The position numbers and the translations under genes were made by a program. From NCBI GenBank assembly GCA_017416535.1, contig JAFQCG010000001.1:1-64000 (forward strand): DNA of 64,000 bases, in the 5' to 3' direction. Source of the stretch: Bacilli bacterium (GTDB lineage: Bacteria > Bacillota_I > Bacilli_A > RF39 > UBA660). Shown piece by piece: positions 50,773-59,879 of the stretch (position 1 is the first letter of the stretch; the number at the start of each line of letters is the position of its first letter). The notes beneath the pieces are model-generated. The model did not search any database. It was not told the origin of the DNA and was given only the letters and a program-made list of their open reading frames with translations.

Positions 50773-51198
50773 TTAACGTTTTGAGAATTGTGGAGCACGA
50801 CGTGCTTTTTTAAGTCCTGGTTTCTTACGTTCTTTCTTACGAGGATCTCTTGTAATGAATCCAGCAACTTTTAATGTTTTTCTGAAACTATTTTCTGAAT
50901 CAGCTGGAGTTGTTTTATCATAGTCTAATAATGCTTTAGTAATTCCGTGACGGATAGCTCCAGTTTGTCCAGAGAATCCTCCACCTTTTACTTGTGCATC
51001 TACGTCAAACATTTCTCTTGTGTTTGTAACATCAAGTGGTTGACATAAGTCCATTACTAATACTTCGAAAGGTAAGTAGTCATGAACATCTTTACCATTA
51101 ACAGTAATTTTTCCTGTTCCTGGAGTTAATGTAACGCGAGCTACACTAGTTTTTCTGTGTCCAGTACCAGTATAAACATTTTTCTTTTCTTTTGCCAT
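50773..51198 (-). CDS. rpsI: Ribosomal protein uS9
   Basis: A 141-aa small-subunit protein. [40 protein letters not shown] and the C-terminal RRAPQFSKR (tail that contacts P-site tRNA) identify uS9. It lies 13 bp after rplM, the standard pair. The N-terminal [10 protein letters not shown] is a little longer than E. coli S9. Confidence 0.98.
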   Translation of the reverse strand: MAKEKKNVYTGTGHRKTSVARVTLTPGTGKITVNGKDVHDYLPFEVLVMDLCQPLDVTNTREMFDVDAQVKGGGFSGQTGAIRHGITKALLDYDKTTPADSENSFRKTLKVAGFITRDPRKKERKKPGLKKARRAPQFSKR

Positions 51199-51211
51199 AA
51201 CTTAAACCCTC

Positions 51212-51643
51212 CTACTTAACTTCAAGCACTTCTGGTTTTTGTGCTTCATGTTTGTGTTCATTTCCAGCGTATACGAATAATTTCTTATACATTTGTCTTC
51301 CTAATCTGTTATGTGGAAGCATACCTTTTACAGCTCTTTCCATCATTTCAGTTGGATATTGTTCTCTCATTACTTTTGCAGTTCTTTCTCTTAATCCACC
51401 TTGATACATAGAATGGTCATAGTACATTTTGTTTTCTAATTTGTTTCCAGTTAGATTAACTTTTTCTGCATTAACAATAATGATGTTATCTCCGCAATCA
51501 ATATGTGGAGTATAAGTTGGTTTGTGTTTTCCACGTAAGTATGTAGCAGCTAAGCTAGCAACACGACCTAAAGATTTTCCTTCAGCATCAATTACATACC
51601 ATTTACGTTCTACAGTTTCTTTTTTTTGCATATAACTTGTCAT
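51212..51643 (-). CDS. rplM: Ribosomal protein uL13
   Basis: A 143-aa large-subunit protein ([55 protein letters not shown]). AGGAG precedes the ATG. The 5' UTR has a hairpin at 51662-51690 and a good promoter, in line with leader-based feedback by L13 in Firmicutes. Usually truA lies directly upstream of rplM; here three other genes intervene. Confidence 0.98.
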   Translation of the reverse strand: MTSYMQKKETVERKWYVIDAEGKSLGRVASLAATYLRGKHKPTYTPHIDCGDNIIIVNAEKVNLTGNKLENKMYYDHSMYQGGLRERTAKVMREQYPTEMMERAVKGMLPHNRLGRQMYKKLFVYAGNEHKHEAQKPEVLEVK

Positions 51644-51661
51644 ATTTTTTCTCCTTTTACT

Positions 51662-51690
51662 TAAATCAGACTTTCCCAGGGTCTAATTTA
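51662..51690 (-). promoter_or_regulatory. L13 leader hairpin
   Basis: On the reverse strand TAAATTAGAC pairs with GTCTGATTTA around a purine-rich loop, 20 bp before the rplM ribosome site. Position and form fit the Firmicute L13 leader, where L13 controls its own synthesis. The assignment is from context. Confidence 0.55.
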
Positions 51691-51717
51691 TGTGGGGATT
51701 CGAATGTACCGATTATG

Positions 51718-51746
51718 ATTATACTAAAAAAAGTATTAAATTGCAA
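51718..51746 (-). promoter_or_regulatory. rplM-rpsI promoter
   Basis: TTGCAA (51741-51746) and TATAAT (51718-51723) with 17-bp spacing on the reverse strand, ~75 bp upstream of the rplM start. Confidence 0.75.
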
Positions 51747-51799
51747 TACTTTTTATTACTATTTCTCTTATTTTATCGATATTTCATCCCATATTTACA

Positions 51800-52144
51800 C
51801 TATTTATTTAGTGTATTTGCTTCTTGTGAAATAACTTCTGGATCTAATTGATCTAGGGCAATAAGAGTTCTTTCTAATTCTTCATCAGATAATGATTCAA
51901 CATATGCTTGTGCTGAATTAATTTCTCTTAATGTATTTTGGTAACTTGCTTCTTGAAACATATATGTTCCAGATGATGCTGTTGTACTTAATGTTGCACC
52001 AATTGCTGCTTTTTTCTTGTTAACTAAAATACCAGTTGAATTTCCTTCTTCGTCCTTTTCAATTTTTACAGCTGTTTTTGCTGTTAATCCTGTTGCCCCT
52101 GCAACTGTTGCTGTTTCGATTAATGTTGTTGTTGATTGTAACAT
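51800..52144 (-). CDS. 114-aa protein, paralogue of 52976 gene
   Basis: A 114-aa protein without recognised family. Its residues ~77-102 (SAQAYVESLSDEELERTLIA) match residues ~61-82 of the 114-aa protein encoded at 52976 (NAQSYVDSLSTEQLVELDQL), with LDQL shared at the end. The N-terminal half is Thr/Ala-rich (TTTLIETATVAGATGLTAKT). ATG at 52144 follows GGGAGG. A longer frame to 52204 overlaps the upstream gene. It is the third gene of an insertion between truA and rplM. Confidence 0.65.
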   Translation of the reverse strand: MLQSTTTLIETATVAGATGLTAKTAVKIEKDEEGNSTGILVNKKKAAIGATLSTTASSGTYMFQEASYQNTLREINSAQAYVESLSDEELERTLIALDQLDPEVISQEANTLNK

Positions 52145-52145
52145 A

Positions 52146-52913
52146 TTATTTACCTCCCGAACCTTTTGCATCACTTTCTTGTTTTGATGATGCTCTATTA
52201 GCACCTAGTGTTGTTTGCACTAGTTTTCTAAATTGTTCTAATTCTTCTTTTGTTTGGATACTGTCGATTATTTGTGAAAGCGATGGAATATCTTCTGTCT
52301 TTTCCATAGTTCTTGTCACTAATGATCCTGCTTCACTATATTGTTCTATATTTCGTTTGTTTCTTCTTTCTTCAAGTTTTTTCATTGTTTCTTCTCGTTG
52401 TTTAAAACGATAAATGTTGCAATTTTGAATATTTACACATTGAAAGTTTACAAATAGACTTCCTAGTTCTAATGCTAAGAATGGAATTACTACTGTCGGC
52501 CATATTCCAAATGCTGCTGTTGTAGCTAATGCAGGAATGGCAATTGCATTTTTTATAATGCCTTTCATGTGAATGTCTTTATTCCAGTTTAAGTAATATA
52601 ATATTTCTGTTGGCTTATTTGGATCCATATGATAGTTTCTATTTTGTTCACGATGAAATTCTTTTCTCATTATCATTTTTTGCATTCGATAATGGTCAAT
52701 TATTTTCTTCTGTTCTTCTTTTGTTGTTGCTTTTTTTAGTTCTTTTTTCTTTTTTCTATCACATAGTTTGTCATACCATTCAATGTATCTTGGGAAGAGT
52801 TTTTTTATAACTTTATATTTTAATTCTTCTACCTTAAATACTACTTTCTGGAATTTATTAGCGCCAAGTTTTTCACACAGTTCAATTTTCTTTTTATAAT
52901 TTACTGTTTCCAT
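52146..52913 (-). CDS. Membrane protein of unknown function between two paralogous small genes
   Basis: A 255-aa protein: a very basic helical N-terminal ~115 residues (ELKKATTKEEQKKIIDHYRM), two close hydrophobic segments (~120-155: IIKNAIAIPALATTAAFGIW and PTVVIPFLALELGSLFVNF), then a charged helix and the end SLSQIIDSIQTKEELEQFRK, which echoes the S-x-E-L motif of its neighbours. No family is recognised. AGGGGAAA lies upstream. It ends one base before the start of the 114-aa gene at 52144. Confidence 0.65.
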   Translation of the reverse strand: METVNYKKKIELCEKLGANKFQKVVFKVEELKYKVIKKLFPRYIEWYDKLCDRKKKKELKKATTKEEQKKIIDHYRMQKMIMRKEFHREQNRNYHMDPNKPTEILYYLNWNKDIHMKGIIKNAIAIPALATTAAFGIWPTVVIPFLALELGSLFVNFQCVNIQNCNIYRFKQREETMKKLEERRNKRNIEQYSEAGSLVTRTMEKTEDIPSLSQIIDSIQTKEELEQFRKLVQTTLGANRASSKQESDAKGSGGK

Positions 52914-52963
52914 AACCGTTTCCCCTATTCTCTTTGAACGGCTCTTATTATAACATATTTCGA

Positions 52964-52990
52964 TAAAAAAAGCAACTATTTGTGTTGCTT
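52964..52990 (-). terminator. Terminator overlapping next promoter
   Basis: On the reverse strand AGCAACA-AATA-GTTGCT is followed by TTTTTTT. The TTGCTT of its 3' arm is also 17 bp before TATAAT of a likely promoter for the 52146 gene, so terminator and promoter overlap. Confidence 0.7.
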
Positions 52991-53320
52991 AGTATCTGTT
53001 TTAGTATATTGTTTTGGTTGTTCTATAGTTATATTTTGCTTTTCTTCAATATCAAAATCTAATTCCTTTTCTGCTAATAGTTGGTCTAATTCAACTAATT
53101 GTTCTGTAGATAGTGAGTCCACATAACTTTGTGCATTTCTTATTATTACAATATTGTCTGGAACTTGTATATTATTTAATGCTGTTGTAATTGAACAGGC
53201 CATTGTTGTTGTTTTATATTCATCATCTATTCCGTCTAGACAAGTTGTTGTACAGTATAATTCAGAGCATAATGATGCTGTATCTAGCGAATTTGCGATT
53301 AGTGTTTCTAAAGCTGTCAT
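52976..53320 (-). CDS. 114-aa Cys-containing protein, paralogue of 51800 gene
   Basis: A 114-aa protein with the same length as the gene at 51800 and a shared core (NAQSYVDSLSTEQLVELDQL). The N-terminal half has four Cys (C18, C23, C27, C42) that the paralogue lacks; the C-terminus is Lys/Gln/Thr-rich. GGAGG precedes the ATG. It lies 15 bp downstream of truA and may be transcribed from the truA side. Confidence 0.65.
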   Translation of the reverse strand: MTALETLIANSLDTASLCSELYCTTTCLDGIDDEYKTTTMACSITTALNNIQVPDNIVIIRNAQSYVDSLSTEQLVELDQLLAEKELDFDIEEKQNITIEQPKQYTKTDTKQHK

Positions 53321-53335
53321 TTGAACCTCCGTTTA

Positions 53336-54067
53336 TTAATATGTTACTTCTGTTAAATACAGTCCTTCTGGTGGAGCTGTTTTTCCTGTTGTTGTTCTAT
53401 CTTTACTTTCTAATATTTTTTCCACATCTTCTGGGGATATTTTATTTTCTCCAACTCTTATTAAGATTCCAACCATATTTCTTACCTGATATCTTAGGAA
53501 TCCATCTCCTTTAAATGTGATTACTAATTTATTATCAATCTGTTCTACTTTTGCGTCTGTTATTGTTCTTACACAGTTTTCTTTTTCTTTGCTTTCTGTT
53601 ACAAATGCTCTAAAATCATGTGTACCTAAAAATATTTTTATTGCTTCATTCATTCTATCTTTATTCAAAGTATAGTTATATTGGAATACATAATTTCTTT
53701 CTAATGGGTTATATTCTCCTAAATTAATATAATATTTGTATTCTTTACTTTTTACATTATATCTTGCATGAAAATCATTACTTACAATTTTTGTTTCAAT
53801 AACATAAATATCATCTGGCAAATTACTATTCATTGCTCTTTTTAGCTTATACTCTGTTATATCAACATCTATATCAGCATGAGCATATTGACATAATGCA
53901 TGTACTCCCTTGTCTGTTCTTCCTGTTGCGACAATATTTGTTTTTTTACCATTATTTATTATTTGTAAAGCAGATTCTAAACGTTCTTGTATTGTATTAA
54001 GATTTGGCTGTGTTTGAAATCCACTATATGCTGTCCCATCATAAGAAAATTTAATTAAAAAGCGCAT
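53336..54067 (-). CDS. truA: tRNA pseudouridine(38-40) synthase
   Basis: A 243-aa enzyme that converts uridines 38-40 of the tRNA anticodon arm. Motifs: KFSYDGTAYSGFQTQPN, ATGRTDKGVHALCQ with the catalytic Asp, YKYYINLGEYNPLERNYVF, and DGFLRYQVRNMVGILI. Length is normal. It follows the ECF ATPase pair, the order ecfA1-ecfA2-(ecfT)-truA seen in Firmicutes. Confidence 0.97.
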   Translation of the reverse strand: MRFLIKFSYDGTAYSGFQTQPNLNTIQERLESALQIINNGKKTNIVATGRTDKGVHALCQYAHADIDVDITEYKLKRAMNSNLPDDIYVIETKIVSNDFHARYNVKSKEYKYYINLGEYNPLERNYVFQYNYTLNKDRMNEAIKIFLGTHDFRAFVTESKEKENCVRTITDAKVEQIDNKLVITFKGDGFLRYQVRNMVGILIRVGENKISPEDVEKILESKDRTTTGKTAPPEGLYLTEVTY

Positions 54068-54078
54068 AGAATCCTCCT

Positions 54079-54864
54079 TTAAATATGTTTATAAATATCT
54101 TTTATGATATCTCTTACATCTTTGTGATAATCAATTTTTACTTCTTTTTTGTTTTTTGCTAAGTATGTAAATTCTACTATTTCTGGTATATTAAATTTGT
54201 TCTTTTTTAGATATTCAACATCTAAAAATACCTCATTTGTTTTTCCTTCTAAACTTATTTGATCGTTTTTTATAAATAGCATTTTATTTGTATATTTATA
54301 TAGAATATTACTATCATCAGATGCAATAATAATTGTTTTTTGGAATTGTTCTTTTAGTCGTTGAATTAACATTATTAATTTCTTTTCATTATATTTATCA
54401 AGACATTTAAATGGTTCTTCAAAGATAATTAAATCTGGATTAGATAAAAGAGAAAGTGCTATTTGAAGTAATTTTTTTTCTGATGATGATAGTGTTTGAA
54501 TATTTCTTTTTAAAATTGATTCTTCTAATGATACAATTTTTAATGAATCAGTTATCTTTCGTAATGGATCTTTTATTTCTAATTTATGTCTTTTTATGTA
54601 TTCTATCATTATATTTAATACATTACTTTGTGATGATAATATACTATCTCTTATTAGGGCTATTTTTCTACGATATGACCATATATTTTCTTTATTAACT
54701 TTTTGGTCATTTATTATTAATTGACCTTTATTTAGGGATTTTAGTGCTATTAAATCGACTATTTCATTAATATTTTTTCCTGTAATACCTATTATCTGAC
54801 CTTTTTCAATTTCAAAAGATAGTTTATTATCTTTATGTTCATAATTTTTAAATATCATTTCCAT
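54079..54864 (-). CDS. Degenerate EcfA2-like ABC ATPase
   Basis: A 261-aa ABC ATPase in the ecfA2 position. The Walker A has decayed: GITGKNINEIVDL replaces G-x-x-G-x-G-K-[ST]-T. The signature is LSSSEKK instead of LSGGQ, and Walker B IIFEEPFKCLD is kept. The C-terminus (DVEYLKKNKFNIPEIVEFTY) matches EcfA. It starts 10 bases inside the upstream ATPase gene. It probably cannot hydrolyse ATP by itself and may form a mixed dimer with its neighbour. Confidence 0.75.
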   Translation of the reverse strand: MEMIFKNYEHKDNKLSFEIEKGQIIGITGKNINEIVDLIALKSLNKGQLIINDQKVNKENIWSYRRKIALIRDSILSSQSNVLNIMIEYIKRHKLEIKDPLRKITDSLKIVSLEESILKRNIQTLSSSEKKLLQIALSLLSNPDLIIFEEPFKCLDKYNEKKLIMLIQRLKEQFQKTIIIASDDSNILYKYTNKMLFIKNDQISLEGKTNEVFLDVEYLKKNKFNIPEIVEFTYLAKNKKEVKIDYHKDVRDIIKDIYKHI

Positions 54865-55646
54865 AGGTTATTCACCATCTTTTCCATATCTAGTTCGATA
54901 TCTTTAATAAGGTCATAATCTTTTAGTTTTACAGATAAATCCATCATAAACGGTAGTTCTAGTCCTGCTTTATTAATAATATTATCTTTTTCTAGCACTT
55001 CACTTGGTATTCCTTCTAATGTTATTTGTTTATTACTAATTATATAAGTGTAATCACTTTGTAGGTTGCATTCTAATATACTTGTGATCATTATAATTGT
55101 TATTTCATGACTTTTATTAATATCTTTAAGTATATTTGTTATCTCTAGTAATTCTTGTTTATTAAAAATAGGACTTAGATCATCTATTAATAATATTTTT
55201 GGTTTTGAAATAATTGCTTGAGCTAGTTGAAGTTTTATAATATCTTCCTCAGATAAACTTTCCACATTTTTTGTTAAAAACTTTGTAAGTTTAAATGTTT
55301 TTGCAATATCTTTTATTATTTTTTGTTTTTCTTCTTTAGAAAGTTCTGTTGGCAGTTGATAAAGAAGTTCATCTTCAACTCTTTCTTGTATAGGATTATA
55401 TTCTAGTGGTATTACTGATTTAATAATATTTCCTATTTCTGTTATTTTATAATCGTGATAATCTTTATCAAATAGTATTATTTCACTATTTGTGTATAGC
55501 TGTCCATCAATTATTCTAATTAATGTAGTCTTTCCACAATTATTTGAACCTGAGATAGTTACAAATTTATTTTTTTCTATTTTTAAGTTGAAATTTTTGT
55601 ATAAATCTATATATTTTAGTTCTTTTATCTCTAGACAATTATTCAT
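54855..55646 (-). CDS. EcfA1-like ABC ATPase with altered Walker B
   Basis: A 263-aa ABC ATPase. Walker A SGSNNCGKTTLIRI is intact (~27-40). The signature is LSEEDIIKLQLA, and Walker B is ILLIDDLSP, with Asp in place of the catalytic Glu. The C-terminus (KAGLELPFMMDLSVKLKDYD) matches the EcfA1 Q-helix region that contacts EcfT. ATG at 55646 is chosen since GGGGAGG lies just before it. No EcfT gene follows. Confidence 0.75.
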   Translation of the reverse strand: MNNCLEIKELKYIDLYKNFNLKIEKNKFVTISGSNNCGKTTLIRIIDGQLYTNSEIILFDKDYHDYKITEIGNIIKSVIPLEYNPIQERVEDELLYQLPTELSKEEKQKIIKDIAKTFKLTKFLTKNVESLSEEDIIKLQLAQAIISKPKILLIDDLSPIFNKQELLEITNILKDINKSHEITIIMITSILECNLQSDYTYIISNKQITLEGIPSEVLEKDNIINKAGLELPFMMDLSVKLKDYDLIKDIELDMEKMVNNLWK

Positions 55647-55682
55647 AACCGACCTCCCCATATATTAAGTAAAAATCAACGT

Positions 55683-56435
55683 TTAGTTGATTTTCTTTTT
55701 TTGTATTCGATATGCAATTCGAAGTAACATTTTATCTGATATAAATCTTCCAAAAAATTTAGCACATTTCATTGTGAATCCTGGAATAATAAGCATCTTG
55801 TTTTTAAACATTTGGTCTATTGCATATTTTGCGACATATGTACTTTTTAATGGCTTTACCCCAAACTTTACTCCAGCAACATTATTAAAGTTTGTTGCGA
55901 CTGGTCCTGGACATAATACCGAAATATGTACATTTGATTGTTTTTTCTTTTGTTCATAGTAAATTGCTTCTGATAGTTGATAAACATATGATTTTGTTGC
56001 ATAATATGTTGCCATTAGTGGTCCAGGTTGGAATGCGGCAGATGATGCTACATTTAAAATGTATCCGTAGTTGTTCTTTTCCATATCTTTTAAGAATGAT
56101 TTAGTTAATAAATGAACTGCTTTAATATTTGTATCAATCATTTCCAATTCTTTATTCAAATCTGTTTCTGTGAAGTTTCCAAACACTCCAAATCCAGCAT
56201 TGTTTATTAAGATATCAATTTTTTCGTTTTTTGTAAGAACATATAGTTCTTTTACTTTTTGTTCATTTGATAAATCTGCAACAATAATTGTTACTTTTGT
56301 TGGCAATGACTCTTGAATCTTTTCTAGCTTTTCTTTATCTCTTGCTACTAAGATTAGTTCACATTTCATTGTAGCAAGATATCTTGCCATATCTAAACCT
56401 ATTCCGGATGATGCACCTGTTATTAATGCTTTCAT
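55683..56435 (-). CDS. Short-chain dehydrogenase/reductase
   Basis: A 250-aa NAD(P)-dependent oxidoreductase: TGASSGIGLDMARYL (coenzyme), NNAGFG, the catalytic Ser in NVASSAAFQPGP and Y-x3-K in TYYATKSYV. The C-terminal part, with ATYVAKYAIDQMF-like sequence and a basic end, resembles membrane-associated SDRs. The substrate is unknown. It is set between the ribosomal alpha cluster and the ECF genes on the same strand. Confidence 0.92.
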   Translation of the reverse strand: MKALITGASSGIGLDMARYLATMKCELILVARDKEKLEKIQESLPTKVTIIVADLSNEQKVKELYVLTKNEKIDILINNAGFGVFGNFTETDLNKELEMIDTNIKAVHLLTKSFLKDMEKNNYGYILNVASSAAFQPGPLMATYYATKSYVYQLSEAIYYEQKKKQSNVHISVLCPGPVATNFNNVAGVKFGVKPLKSTYVAKYAIDQMFKNKMLIIPGFTMKCAKFFGRFISDKMLLRIAYRIQKKKIN

Positions 56436-56505
56436 TCAACCACCTCATTTACTAATTTAATTATAGCAAATTTTTTGTTTATTTTCTATTATGAATATTA
56501 GAAAA

Positions 56506-56532
56506 TAAAAAAAGACAGATTATCTGTCTTAT
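56506..56532 (-). terminator. Terminator of spc/alpha operon
   Basis: AAGACAGAT/ATCTGTCTT perfect hairpin with an A-run on the left, directly after rplQ. Confidence 0.85.
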
Positions 56533-56537
56533 TTTTA

Positions 56538-56939
56538 TTATTTAGTTTCTTCTTTTGCTTTCTTAGTTGCTTTCTTTTCTTCTACTGGTTTAGCTTCATC
56601 AACTAATTTTAAAATAACCATTAAAGCATCGTCTCCACGTCTTTCAGCTATTTTTAAAATTTGTGTATATCCACCATTACGGTTTTCATAACGTTTAGCT
56701 AAGTCATTGAAAATTTTATCAACAGCAGCTTTATCGTTATGTAAGAATGCTAATGCTTTACGACGAGAAACTAGATCTCCTTTTTTTCCGTAAGTAATCA
56801 TTTTTTCAACGAATTTACGAACTTCTTTGGCTCTAGTTTCAGTAGTTGTAATACTTTCGTTTGCAACTACTTGTTTTGTTAATGTAGCAAGCATACTTCT
56901 TCTATGTTTATTATCTCTTCCTAATTTTCTATATGCCAT
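56538..56939 (-). CDS. rplQ: Ribosomal protein bL17
   Basis: A 133-aa protein: [40 protein letters not shown] and the [18 protein letters not shown] region are bL17 hallmarks. A Lys/Glu tail (~120-133) exceeds the usual length. It is the last gene of the alpha operon. Confidence 0.98.
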   Translation of the reverse strand: MAYRKLGRDNKHRRSMLATLTKQVVANESITTTETRAKEVRKFVEKMITYGKKGDLVSRRKALAFLHNDKAAVDKIFNDLAKRYENRNGGYTQILKIAERRGDDALMVILKLVDEAKPVEEKKATKKAKEETK

Positions 56940-56958
56940 AGTTTTGCCTCCTTATATT

Positions 56959-57909
56959 TTAGTCATCATCACGTAAGATTAGACCCATATCTCTAATTTT
57001 GTCTAAAACTTCTTTTAGAGACTTTTTACCTAAATTACGTATTTTCATCATATCTGATTCACTCTTGTTAACAAGGTCTTGTAAAGTATGAATTCCAGCT
57101 CTCTTTAAGCAGTTATATGCTCTTACAGAGAAATCTAAATCTTCGATTGAAGTTTCTAAAGCTTTAACTTTTGGATCTTCAGTCTTTTCGATCATCATTC
57201 CACTTACATCAGCGATTGATGATAAATCAGTAAGGATATTGAAATGTTCAATTAAGATTCTTGATGCTAATGCAATTGCCTCTTCTGGTTTAATTGAACC
57301 GTTTGTCCATACGTCTAAGATTAATTTATCATAGCTTTCATCTTGTCCAACACGAGCATTTCCTACTTCGTAAGAAACTCTTTCAATTGGAGAATATAAT
57401 GAGTCAATAGCTATAACTCCTGCTTTTTTGATATCATGAATTCTCTTATTATCTTCGCTTCTAACATATCCACGACCATTTGTAACAGTCATTTCCATGT
57501 TTAATGTTGCTCCTTTTGATAATGTTGCGATAACTTTGTCTTTATTAATAACTTCAACATCAGCATCACATTCGATATCAGCTGCAGTTACTTCTCCTTC
57601 TCTTGAAACATTGATACGTACTGTTTTTGTTTCATTTGAATGGTTTTTAAATACTATACCTTTTAAATTTAAGATAATAGTAGTTACGTCTTCATATACT
57701 CCATCGATTGTTTGGAATTCATGAAGAACACCTTCGATTTTAACACTACTAATAGCGCTTCCTGGTAAAGAAGATAACATAACTCTTCTTAAGGCATTAC
57801 CGATAGTAGTACCAAATCCTCTTTCTAATGGTTCTAATTCGAATCTTCCATAAAAATTATTTTCTATTGAATCAGTTATTTTATAAATTGGTTTTTCAAA
57901 TTGTAACAT
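56959..57909 (-). CDS. rpoA: RNA polymerase alpha subunit
   Basis: A 316-aa subunit with an N-terminal assembly domain (FELEPLERGFGTTIGNALRR, LSSLPGSAISSVKIEGVLHE) and the C-terminal alphaCTD (~245-316: AYNCLKRAGIHTLQDLVNKS, IRNLGKKSLKEVLDKI) that binds UP elements and activators. Its place between rpsK and rplQ is standard. Confidence 0.99.
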   Translation of the reverse strand: MLQFEKPIYKITDSIENNFYGRFELEPLERGFGTTIGNALRRVMLSSLPGSAISSVKIEGVLHEFQTIDGVYEDVTTIILNLKGIVFKNHSNETKTVRINVSREGEVTAADIECDADVEVINKDKVIATLSKGATLNMEMTVTNGRGYVRSEDNKRIHDIKKAGVIAIDSLYSPIERVSYEVGNARVGQDESYDKLILDVWTNGSIKPEEAIALASRILIEHFNILTDLSSIADVSGMMIEKTEDPKVKALETSIEDLDFSVRAYNCLKRAGIHTLQDLVNKSESDMMKIRNLGKKSLKEVLDKIRDMGLILRDDD

Positions 57910-57955
57910 GAAACTAACCTCCCTTTGTTTTTTGCCACTATAATTATTCCTTTAA

Positions 57956-58339
57956 TTATCCACGTGGACGTTTTGGTGGACGACATCCGTTATGTGGAAT
58001 TGGTGTAACATCTGAAATTGCAGTTACTTCTAATCCAGCTGTTTGTAATGAACGAATAGCTGTTTCACGTCCTGGTCCTAAACCTTTAACGCGAACTTCT
58101 AACTTTCTCATTCCAGCGTCGAATGCAACTTTTCCTGCTGCTTCAGCAGCCATTCCAGCAGCGAATGGAGTTGATTTTTTACTTCCTTTGAAACCGATAG
58201 CACCAGATGATGCCCAGCTAATTACATTACCATCTTTATCTGTGATAGTAGTAATTGTATTGTTAAATGTTGAATGAATATGAGCTATTCCTTCAGGTAC
58301 ATTCTTTTTAACTTTTTTCTTTCTAGTTTTATAAGCCAT
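57956..58339 (-). CDS. rpsK: Ribosomal protein uS11
   Basis: A 127-aa protein: [40 protein letters not shown], and the C-terminal [15 protein letters not shown] are conserved in uS11. Confidence 0.99.
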   Translation of the reverse strand: MAYKTRKKKVKKNVPEGIAHIHSTFNNTITTITDKDGNVISWASSGAIGFKGSKKSTPFAAGMAAEAAGKVAFDAGMRKLEVRVKGLGPGRETAIRSLQTAGLEVTAISDVTPIPHNGCRPPKRPRG

Positions 58340-58377
58340 AAGTCTTACCTCCTTTTTTTAATTAACTAAGTTTTAAA

Positions 58378-58746
58378 CTAAACTTTCTTCTTGTTTGCTA
58401 CAACTTTTCCTTTACCCTTACGAGTACGAGCATTACGATTAGTTCTTTGTCCTCTTACAGGTAATCCTTTTTTATGACGTGTTCCTTCGTATGAATTAAT
58501 TTCCATCTTAGTTTTGATGTTCATACTAACTTCACGACGTAAATCTCCTTCAGTTAAATGTTTGTTGATTTCGTCACGAATTAAGATTAAGTCATCTTGA
58601 GATAAATCTTTAGTCTTAGTTGTTGGATCAATATTTACTTCCTTTAAAATTTGTTTTGCTAGACTTCTTCCAATTCCGTAGATATATGTTAATGAAATAC
58701 AAATATGCTTGTCATTTGGAATGTCTACACCTTTAATACGTGCCAT
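58378..58746 (-). CDS. rpsM: Ribosomal protein uS13
   Basis: A 122-aa protein: [34 protein letters not shown], and the RNA-binding tail [20 protein letters not shown]. It lies in standard order after rpmJ. Confidence 0.99.
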   Translation of the reverse strand: MARIKGVDIPNDKHICISLTYIYGIGRSLAKQILKEVNIDPTTKTKDLSQDDLILIRDEINKHLTEGDLRREVSMNIKTKMEINSYEGTRHKKGLPVRGQRTNRNARTRKGKGKVVANKKKV

Positions 58747-58761
58747 TTAGTACACCTCCTA

Positions 58762-58875
58762 TTAACCTTGAACTTGTTTGTGTTTTGGATTTTCACAAAT
58801 TACTCTTATTTTTCCTTTGCGTTTAACGATTTTACATTTTTCGCAAATTGGTTTTACTGATGCTTTTACTTTCAT
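58762..58875 (-). CDS. rpmJ: Ribosomal protein bL36
   Basis: A 37-aa protein, too short for most ORF listings: [20 protein letters not shown] followed by [17 protein letters not shown]. The zinc-binding C-x2-C ... C ... H pattern (C11, C14, C27, H32) is complete, so it is the zinc-dependent form. It stands between infA and rpsM as usual. Confidence 0.98.
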   Translation of the reverse strand: MKVKASVKPICEKCKIVKRKGKIRVICENPKHKQVQG

Positions 58876-58890
58876 TTTTATTCCCTCCTA

Positions 58891-59106
58891 TTATTTACGA
58901 TAGGTAATACGCCCACGTGTTAAGTCATAAGGCGATAGTTCTATCATTACGGTATCTCCTGCTAAGATGCGAATATAGTTCATTCGTATTTTACCAGAAA
59001 CGTGAGCTTCCACAATGTGTCCATTTTCTAGTTGAACTTTGAATTTCCCACCTGGGATTATTTCAAGAACTTTACCTTCTATTTCGATTGTATCTTCTTT
59101 AGCCAT
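58891..59106 (-). CDS. infA: Translation initiation factor IF-1
   Basis: A 71-aa S1-fold factor: [60 protein letters not shown]. Length and gene order (map-infA-rpmJ) are standard. Confidence 0.99.
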   Translation of the reverse strand: MAKEDTIEIEGKVLEIIPGGKFKVQLENGHIVEAHVSGKIRMNYIRILAGDTVMIELSPYDLTRGRITYRK

Positions 59107-59110
59107 CTTT

Positions 59111-59863
59111 TCACTCTCCTGTCCCTGTCAAGATTTTATATCCATCGGCAGTTACTACAACTGTATGTTCAAAATGAGCTGATGGACGACCGTCTGCAGT
59201 ATCTATTGTCCAATCATTATCATGAATGAAAATTCTCGGACTTCCTAAAGTTAACATTGGTTCTACTGCAATTACCATTCCTTCTTTTAGTCTTGCTCCT
59301 GTGTTCTTAGTTCCATAATTTGGTACTTCTGGATCTTCATGAATTGAAGTTCCAACTCCATGACCACATAGTTCTTTGACTACTCCAAGTTTATGTTCTT
59401 TTGCATATTGTTCTATGGCGTATCCAATGTCTCCTACTCTATTTCCTGGTTTAATTTGTTCTAATCCAATAAATAGAGATTTTTCTGTGTGTTCTAATAA
59501 GAACTCTTTTTCTTTATCAACTTCGCCGACTTTATAAGTCCAAGCTGAATCTCCATGATATCCTTTATAGCATGCGCCAATATCAATAGATACGATATCA
59601 CCATTCTTTAATACATAATCACTAGGAAAACCATGAACTACTTCAGAGTTTATACTAATGCATAATGTATAAGGGAAACCTTCGTATCCCTTAAAAGAAG
59701 GTGTAGCATCTTTACTTCTAATGAAGTCTTCTGCTAACTTATCTAATTCAATAGTTTTAATACCTTCTTTTATGTATGGTTGTAGATACTTATGTGTTTG
59801 ATAGACAATATTACCAGCAATTGCTAAGAGTTCAATTTCGCGTTTACTTTTTAATGTAATCAT
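59111..59863 (-). CDS. map: Methionine aminopeptidase, type I
   Basis: A 250-aa enzyme that removes the initiator methionine. Metal ligands are visible in [20 protein letters not shown] (two Asp), [20 protein letters not shown] (His), AVEPMLTLG (Glu) and [10 protein letters not shown] (Glu). No N-terminal zinc finger extension. It stands between adk and infA. Confidence 0.98.
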   Translation of the reverse strand: MITLKSKREIELLAIAGNIVYQTHKYLQPYIKEGIKTIELDKLAEDFIRSKDATPSFKGYEGFPYTLCISINSEVVHGFPSDYVLKNGDIVSIDIGACYKGYHGDSAWTYKVGEVDKEKEFLLEHTEKSLFIGLEQIKPGNRVGDIGYAIEQYAKEHKLGVVKELCGHGVGTSIHEDPEVPNYGTKNTGARLKEGMVIAVEPMLTLGSPRIFIHDNDWTIDTADGRPSAHFEHTVVVTADGYKILTGTGE

Positions 59864-59879
59864 CTAATCAGTCCCCTCA

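Noticed and set aside
50667-50867. N-terminal extension of the 50088 gene
   Set aside because: It would cover the rpsI end and its terminator; AGGAGG at the ATG 50666 is decisive.
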